The notes below the pieces were generated by a model. That model was not told the DNA's origin. It did no database searches and saw only the letters and a list, made by a program, of their open reading frames with translations. 64,000 nucleotides of DNA from Paenibacillus sp. RUD330 (GTDB lineage: Bacteria; Bacillota; Bacilli; Paenibacillales; Paenibacillaceae), in assembly GCF_002243345.2 (NCBI RefSeq), contig NZ_CP022655.2:2358501-2422500 (forward strand), in the 5' to 3' direction. Below are positions 59,828-64,000 of this stretch, one piece after another (position 1 is the first letter of the stretch; each line of letters opens with the position of its first letter). A program made the translations under genes and the position numbers.

Positions 59828-61319
59828 GTACAGCATCGAGATAGGCGGGGGAGTTCTGGTCTCGCTGTTTGTGTTTCTGTTGTTCCGCGGCGTGAATATC
59901 ATTCCTCTTCTGCTTGCGCTTGCGCTCGCGGGCGTGATGCTGTTCGCGCTCAAGTCCAAGGGACAGCTGGCAGCGGCCGGAGGCCGCAGAGAGGCTCGGG
60001 TAAAGGGCTCGACGCCGTTCTCCTTCGACGATATCGGAGGACAGGAACGCGCCAAAGGGGAGCTGGTCGAGGCGCTCGACTTTCTGGTCAAGCATGAGGA
60101 GATCAGCAAGCTAGGCATCCGCCCGATGAAGGGCATCCTGCTTACCGGCCCTCCCGGAACAGGCAAAACGCTGATGGCCAAGGCGGCGGCCCATTATACG
60201 GATTCCGTCTATCTGGCCGCATCGGGCAGCGAATTCGTGGAGATGTACGTCGGCGTCGGAGCGGGCCGGATACGCGATCTGTTCAAGGAAGCCCGCAAGA
60301 AGGCCGGCAAGGAAGGCAAGAAGAACGCGGTCATCTTCATCGACGAGATCGATGTCATCGGCGGCAAGCGCGACGGCGGCCAGCATCGGGAGTATGACCA
60401 GACGCTCAACCAGCTGCTGACGGAGATGGACGGCATCCATACGAACGAGGCGCCCCGCATTCTCCTCATCGCGGCGACGAACCGCAAGGAGATGCTGGAT
60501 TCGGCGCTGCTGCGCCCAGGACGGTTCGACCGCCATATCGGCGTCGATCTTCCGGACAAGAAGGGCCGTCTTCATATCTTAAACATCCATGCCAAAAACA
60601 AACCGCTTCATGATGAAGTGAACATGGAAAAGATCGCCGAGGAGTCGTTCGGATTTTCCGGCGCCCAGCTCGAAAGCGTCCTGAACGAAGGCGCGATCTA
60701 TGCGATGCGCGAAGGATTGGCGCTTGTCGAGCAGCATCATTTGACGATGGCGATCGACAAGGTCATGATGGGCGAGAAGACCGACCGCGAGTCCACCAAG
60801 GAAGAGCGGGAGCGGGTGGCGATCCACGAGCTCGGCCATGCGATCGCGGCGGAGCTGCTGCGTCCGGGCAGCGTATCCCAGGTCGCGCTCGCGCCGCGCG
60901 GCGGAGCGCTCGGCTACGTGCGCCACAACCCGAGCGACGACCATTATCTGTATACGAAGGATTATCTGGAAGCCCAGATCATGATCGCTCTTGCCGGCGC
61001 GGCCGCGGAGGAGATGTTCTACGGCGGCCGTAGCACGGGCTCCCGCAACGACTTCGAGCAGTCGCTCAATATTGTCCGGACGATGGTGGAATGCGGCCTG
61101 ACTGAAGTGGGCATCATTGAGGACAGGATGATGACGCCGGACCGCTGGGCCCAGATATCCGGCAGCGTGCTGGACGGCCTCATGAGCCGGATCAAGGAAA
61201 TGCTGGCCGCAAGACGGCAGCTGTTCACGCATTGCCTGAACATCCTGATCGACCGCGAGACGCTTGGCGGCGAGCAGTTCCGCAAGCTCATGACCTCCGA
61301 GGAGAGCCTCAGCGCTTGA
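59820..61319 (+). CDS. Short FtsH-like AAA membrane protease
   Basis: The 499-residue protein has two close N-terminal membrane helices (about residues 10-22 and 27-44) with almost no external loop. An AAA domain follows (Walker A GPPGTGKT 110-117, Walker B with D175-E176, arginine-rich [10 protein letters not shown]). The M41 protease site is intact: H336-E337-x-x-H340 and a likely third ligand D411. True FtsH is about 130-150 residues longer, mostly because of the external domain missing here. It may degrade membrane proteins with help from the upstream gene product. A separate housekeeping ftsH is expected elsewhere. Confidence 0.88.
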   Translation: MPKYSIEIGGGVLVSLFVFLLFRGVNIIPLLLALALAGVMLFALKSKGQLAAAGGRREARVKGSTPFSFDDIGGQERAKGELVEALDFLVKHEEISKLGIRPMKGILLTGPPGTGKTLMAKAAAHYTDSVYLAASGSEFVEMYVGVGAGRIRDLFKEARKKAGKEGKKNAVIFIDEIDVIGGKRDGGQHREYDQTLNQLLTEMDGIHTNEAPRILLIAATNRKEMLDSALLRPGRFDRHIGVDLPDKKGRLHILNIHAKNKPLHDEVNMEKIAEESFGFSGAQLESVLNEGAIYAMREGLALVEQHHLTMAIDKVMMGEKTDRESTKEERERVAIHELGHAIAAELLRPGSVSQVALAPRGGALGYVRHNPSDDHYLYTKDYLEAQIMIALAGAAAEEMFYGGRSTGSRNDFEQSLNIVRTMVECGLTEVGIIEDRMMTPDRWAQISGSVLDGLMSRIKEMLAARRQLFTHCLNILIDRETLGGEQFRKLMTSEESLSA

Positions 61320-61341
61320 CGGGAGCGGCGGTCATGCATGC

Positions 61342-61375
61342 AAAAAAAGAGACGGAATATGCCGTCTCTTTTTTC
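61342..61375 (+). terminator. Intrinsic terminator after the FtsH-like gene
   Basis: GAGACGG-AATATG-CCGTCTC flanked by an A-run and followed by six Ts, so it may work in both directions. Confidence 0.92.
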
Positions 61376-61458
61376 ATTTGCATCGATTCGGCGGCTAGAT
61401 GGGAACGAATGGTTGAGTGGAGCTGGCAAGGTTTATAGCGGAAAAGAACGGTGTCAAG

Positions 61459-61488
61459 TTGTGTCGGCAGCCTTCGGAACGTTATAAT
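61459..61488 (+). promoter_or_regulatory. Sigma-A promoter for the dehydrogenase-ackA operon
   Basis: TTGTGT and TATAAT with an 18-nt spacer, 43 nt before the GTG start. No Rex palindrome is seen nearby. Confidence 0.6.
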
Positions 61489-61530
61489 AAAGGGTACTTT
61501 AGAGATACAGGGAATAGGAGAGACCATACT

Positions 61531-62403
61531 GTGAATTACAGAAAGATCGGCGTGATCGGCGCCGGCACGATGGGACAGAGCATCGCCGAGATGCTGTCAT
61601 ACAAAGGGTTGGACGTCTATCTGCTGGAATTGTCGGAAGAAAGGCTGAAGTCCGGCCTGGACAATATCGGAGTCAGCCTCGACAAGCAGATCGAGAAGTG
61701 GGCGCTGACCCAGGCGGAGAAGAAGCTGATCCTGGGACGGATCCATGGCGTGTCGGCGATTGAAGACCTGTCCCAATGCGAGCTCATCATCGAGACGATC
61801 ACCGAGGACCTCGACGCGAAGAAGGAAGTGTTCCGCGCCGTCGACAAGGCTTGTCCGCCATCGGTCATACTGGCGAGCAACACGTCGACGCTGTCGCTAA
61901 CCGAGCTGGCCAGCGTGACCGCGCATCCGGAGCGGGTGATCGGCATGCATTTCGTTTATCCGGTGTTCAAGGTAGATCTCGTGGAGATCGTGCGCGGACT
62001 CCGCACCTCGGACGAGACGTTCAAGGGCACGAAGGATTTCGTGGAGCAGGTGATCGAGAAGAAAGGCGTCATGGTGTTCGAATCCCCGGGATTCGTCACG
62101 ACCCGCCTCATCTGCCTCTTCATCAACGAAGCGCTGCACATTCTGGAGGAAGGCACCGCGTCCGCGGAGGACATCGACAGCGCGATGCGCATCGGCTATT
62201 CATTCCAGCACGGTCCGTTCGAGATGGCCGACCGGTTCGGGCTGGATTCCGTCCATGCCGCGCTCTCGTCGATGTTCCGGGAATACGGAGAGCTGAAATA
62301 CCGGCCGTCCTTCATTCTCAAGAAAATGGTGCGCGCCGGCCAGCTCGGCGTCAAGAGCGGGACCGGATTTTTCAGCTACGACAAGGACGGTGACCGCGTA
62401 TGA
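61531..62403 (+). CDS. 3-hydroxybutyryl-CoA dehydrogenase
   Basis: The 290-residue enzyme has the NAD loop IGVIGAGTMGQSIAEML (residues about 6-22), ASNTSTLSLTEL, the catalytic His in GMHFVYPVFKVDLVEIVRG (in place of the more usual HFFNP), and the C-terminal domain FVTTRLICLFINEALHILEEG. It would interconvert acetoacetyl-CoA and 3-hydroxybutyryl-CoA. The start is GTG 61531 with TAGGAGAGA upstream. It is coupled to ackA by ATGA. No thiolase or crotonase gene accompanies it here. Confidence 0.9.
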   Translation: MNYRKIGVIGAGTMGQSIAEMLSYKGLDVYLLELSEERLKSGLDNIGVSLDKQIEKWALTQAEKKLILGRIHGVSAIEDLSQCELIIETITEDLDAKKEVFRAVDKACPPSVILASNTSTLSLTELASVTAHPERVIGMHFVYPVFKVDLVEIVRGLRTSDETFKGTKDFVEQVIEKKGVMVFESPGFVTTRLICLFINEALHILEEGTASAEDIDSAMRIGYSFQHGPFEMADRFGLDSVHAALSSMFREYGELKYRPSFILKKMVRAGQLGVKSGTGFFSYDKDGDRV

Positions 62404-63623
62404 ACATTCTCGTCATCAATGCCGGCAGCTCCTCGCTGAAATACCAGCTCTACGACATGAGGGACGAATCCGTCCTGGCCAGCGGCCGCGTGGAGCGGAT
62501 CGGCATGGATACCGCGATTCTGACGCATGAGCCTGCCGACAAGCCGGAAGTGCGCATCGTCGACGAGATTCTGGAGCATACGAGCGCGATCAAGCGCGTC
62601 ATGGACATGCTTGTCCATCCGGAGCATGGAGTGCTCGGCTCCGTATCGGAGATCCATGCGGTCGGCCATCGGGTCGTGCATGGCGGGGAGTCGTTCAAGG
62701 AATCCGCTATCGTGACGAGCGAGACGAAGCTGGAGATCCGCAAGCTGTTCGATCTTGCGCCGCTGCACAATCCGGCGCATATGATGGGCATCCTCGCCGT
62801 CGAAGCGGTGCTGCCGGGCGTTCCCCAGGTCGTCGTGTTCGATACGGCCTTCCATCAGACGATGCCGCAGGAATCGTACCTGTACCCGATTCCGATGGTG
62901 CTCTACCGCCGCCACGGCATCCGCCGTTACGGCTTCCACGGGACGAGCCATGCCTATGTCAGCGAGCGCGCGGCTGAAGTGCTCGGCCGTCCGCTGGAGG
63001 AGCTGAAGCTCGTCAGCTGCCATATCGGCAACGGCGCGAGCGCGACGGCCATCCTGAACGGCAAGTCGTTCGACACGAGCATGGGCATGACTCCGCTCGA
63101 AGGGCTCATGATGGGCACGCGCAGCGGCGATCTCGATCCGGCGATCGTGCCTTACACGATGAACAAGGAAGACCTCACGCTGACGGAGGTCAACTCCATG
63201 CTGAACAAGCACAGCGGGCTGCTGGCCATATCCGGCCTCAGCAGCGACATGAGGGAGATTACGGAAGCGATGTTCGATGGCGACAAGAACGCCCGTCTCG
63301 CTTTTGAAATGTATACTTACCGCGTACGCAAATACATCGGCGCTTACGCGGCCGCAATGAACGGCATCGACGTGCTTCTGTTCACCGCCGGAGTCGGGGA
63401 GAACTCCGTCGTCCTGCGGGAGCGGGTATGCGAGGGGCTGACGTTCCTCGGCATCGAGCTCGACCGCGAGCTCAACGCCCAGCGCAGCAAGGAAGCCCGG
63501 ATCATCTCCACGCCGGAATCCCGCGTGAAGGTGATGGTCGTGCCGACGAACGAAGAGCTGCTGATCGCACGCGATACGTTCAAGCTGGCCGCGCAGCAAC
63601 CGAAGGGAGAAACCGAAGCATGA
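62400..63623 (+). CDS. ackA: Acetate kinase
   Basis: The 407-residue enzyme makes acetate and ATP from acetyl phosphate. [17 protein letters not shown] at the N-terminus, [35 protein letters not shown] and [11 protein letters not shown] are standard AckA blocks. It overlaps the dehydrogenase by ATGA and asnS by ATGA, an unusual link of fermentation to tRNA charging. A phosphotransacetylase is not in the window. Confidence 0.97.
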   Translation: MNILVINAGSSSLKYQLYDMRDESVLASGRVERIGMDTAILTHEPADKPEVRIVDEILEHTSAIKRVMDMLVHPEHGVLGSVSEIHAVGHRVVHGGESFKESAIVTSETKLEIRKLFDLAPLHNPAHMMGILAVEAVLPGVPQVVVFDTAFHQTMPQESYLYPIPMVLYRRHGIRRYGFHGTSHAYVSERAAEVLGRPLEELKLVSCHIGNGASATAILNGKSFDTSMGMTPLEGLMMGTRSGDLDPAIVPYTMNKEDLTLTEVNSMLNKHSGLLAISGLSSDMREITEAMFDGDKNARLAFEMYTYRVRKYIGAYAAAMNGIDVLLFTAGVGENSVVLRERVCEGLTFLGIELDRELNAQRSKEARIISTPESRVKVMVVPTNEELLIARDTFKLAAQQPKGETEA

Positions 63624-64000
63624 TTGAAAATCTCGTTACCATCAAGCAAGTATCCGCCCATACGGGCGCGCGCGTCACGATTGGAGCCTGGGTGCACGGC
63701 AAGCGCTCCAGCGGCAAGATCGCCTTCCTCCAGCTTCGCGACGGAAGCGGTTATATCCAGGGCGTAGTCGCCAAGAACGACGTCTCCGAGGAAACATGGG
63801 AGGCGGTTGGCAAGCTGACTCAGGAGAGCTCTCTGTATGTGTCCGGCACGGTCAAGGAAGAGCCGCGCAGCGCTTCCGGCTACGAGCTGCTCGTGGACGG
63901 CATCGAGATCATCCAGGCTACCCAGGAATATCCGATCACCCCCAAGGAGCATGGCGTCGACTTCCTGATGGACCATCGCCATCTGTGGCTGCGTGCGCCG
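63620..64000 (+). CDS. asnS: Asparaginyl-tRNA synthetase, 3' end cut off
   Basis: The first 127 codons are present. The N-terminal OB-fold anticodon-binding domain reads [22 protein letters not shown] then [10 protein letters not shown], and the start of the class II catalytic domain is visible in [12 protein letters not shown]. It charges tRNA-Asn. asnS is the next gene after this cluster in B. subtilis too (there after aspB, which is missing here). The frame stays open to the last base. Confidence 0.93.
   Translation, partial: MIENLVTIKQVSAHTGARVTIGAWVHGKRSSGKIAFLQLRDGSGYIQGVVAKNDVSEETWEAVGKLTQESSLYVSGTVKEEPRSASGYELLVDGIEIIQATQEYPITPKEHGVDFLMDHRHLWLRAP

Noticed and set aside
61440-61530. 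A Rex operator in front of the dehydrogenase-ackA genes
   Set aside because: Only a TTGTG half is present; no matching CACAA half at the required distance.

Overview
The window is one continuous stretch of chromosome from an endospore-forming Firmicute. It is GC-rich, probably Paenibacillaceae (Paenibacillus or Cohnella type); this placement is an inference from gene content, base composition and gene order. Sporulation genes (spoIVA, a spoVIF-like gene, ypjB), strong AGGAGG-type ribosome sites, many TTG/GTG starts, TRAP (mtrB) and bacillithiol genes all point that way. The order closely follows the Bacillus subtilis ypfD-yphA-yphB-der-gpsA-spoIVA-hbs-mtrB-hepS-menG-hepT-ndk-cheR-aroFBH-trpEDCFBA-hisC-tyrA-ypiF-qcrABC-ypjABCD-dapB-mgsA-bshB1-bshA-cca-birA-panBCD-dinG-ypmB-asnS segment. 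The interest therefore lies mainly where this window departs from that order. Almost everything is on the + strand; the only clear minus-strand gene is the YitT-type ypjC at 42833-43714. Both end genes are cut by the window (an S1-domain protein and asnS).

Layout. 1-7.9 kb: S1 protein, membrane/spore-envelope genes with a 60-residue partner, der, plsY, gpsA, a spoVIF-like gene, DUF2768, two adjacent 2Fe-2S ferredoxins and a YphF lipoprotein. 8.1-9.6 kb: spoIVA. 9.6-13.6 kb: an inserted ribose-type sugar ABC transporter with its own palindrome-rich control region. 13.8-14.7 kb: hup, tRNA-Pro(GGG) and mtrB without mtrA. 14.9-21 kb: a quinone/isoprenoid block (hepS, menG, UbiA- and UbiX-type proteins, mqnA, hepT) with the signature of the futalosine menaquinone route, then ndk and cheR. 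22-33.7 kb: chorismate, tryptophan, histidine/tyrosine genes. The trp genes have a promoter, a TRAP-type NAG repeat site and an intrinsic terminator in a 300-nt leader.

33.7-38.6 kb: a 0.7-kb non-coding stretch with a strong promoter and a compact small-RNA candidate, an ECF-type sigma/anti-sigma pair, a phosphatase, an unrecognised 406-residue protein, an IDEAL-domain peptide and ypiF. 38.8-41.7 kb: the menaquinol:cytochrome c reductase qcrABC and ypjA. 41.7-50.3 kb: a 46-codon repeat-containing small ORF, ypjB, ypjC, a MazG-like enzyme, a TPR protein, dapB, mgsA, bshB1, bshA, cca and birA. 50.3-52.8 kb: a promoter, structured leader RNA and terminator ahead of panBCD. 52.9-64 kb: a TPR protein, a DnaQ-DinG exonuclease-helicase, rex, an MtaD-type deaminase, ypmB, a membrane-protein/short-FtsH pair, a 3-hydroxybutyryl-CoA dehydrogenase, ackA and the start of asnS.

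Functionally the window links isoprenoid quinone synthesis, the bc complex that uses the quinone and the shikimate/aromatic pathway that feeds it, with pantothenate and bacillithiol synthesis alongside. The best candidates for undescribed biology are the small RNA at 33836-33918, the panB leader RNA at 50409-50621, the small repeat protein at 41717-41857 and the operator-rich region at 9674-9835. All function calls are from reading the sequence only; no database search was run.
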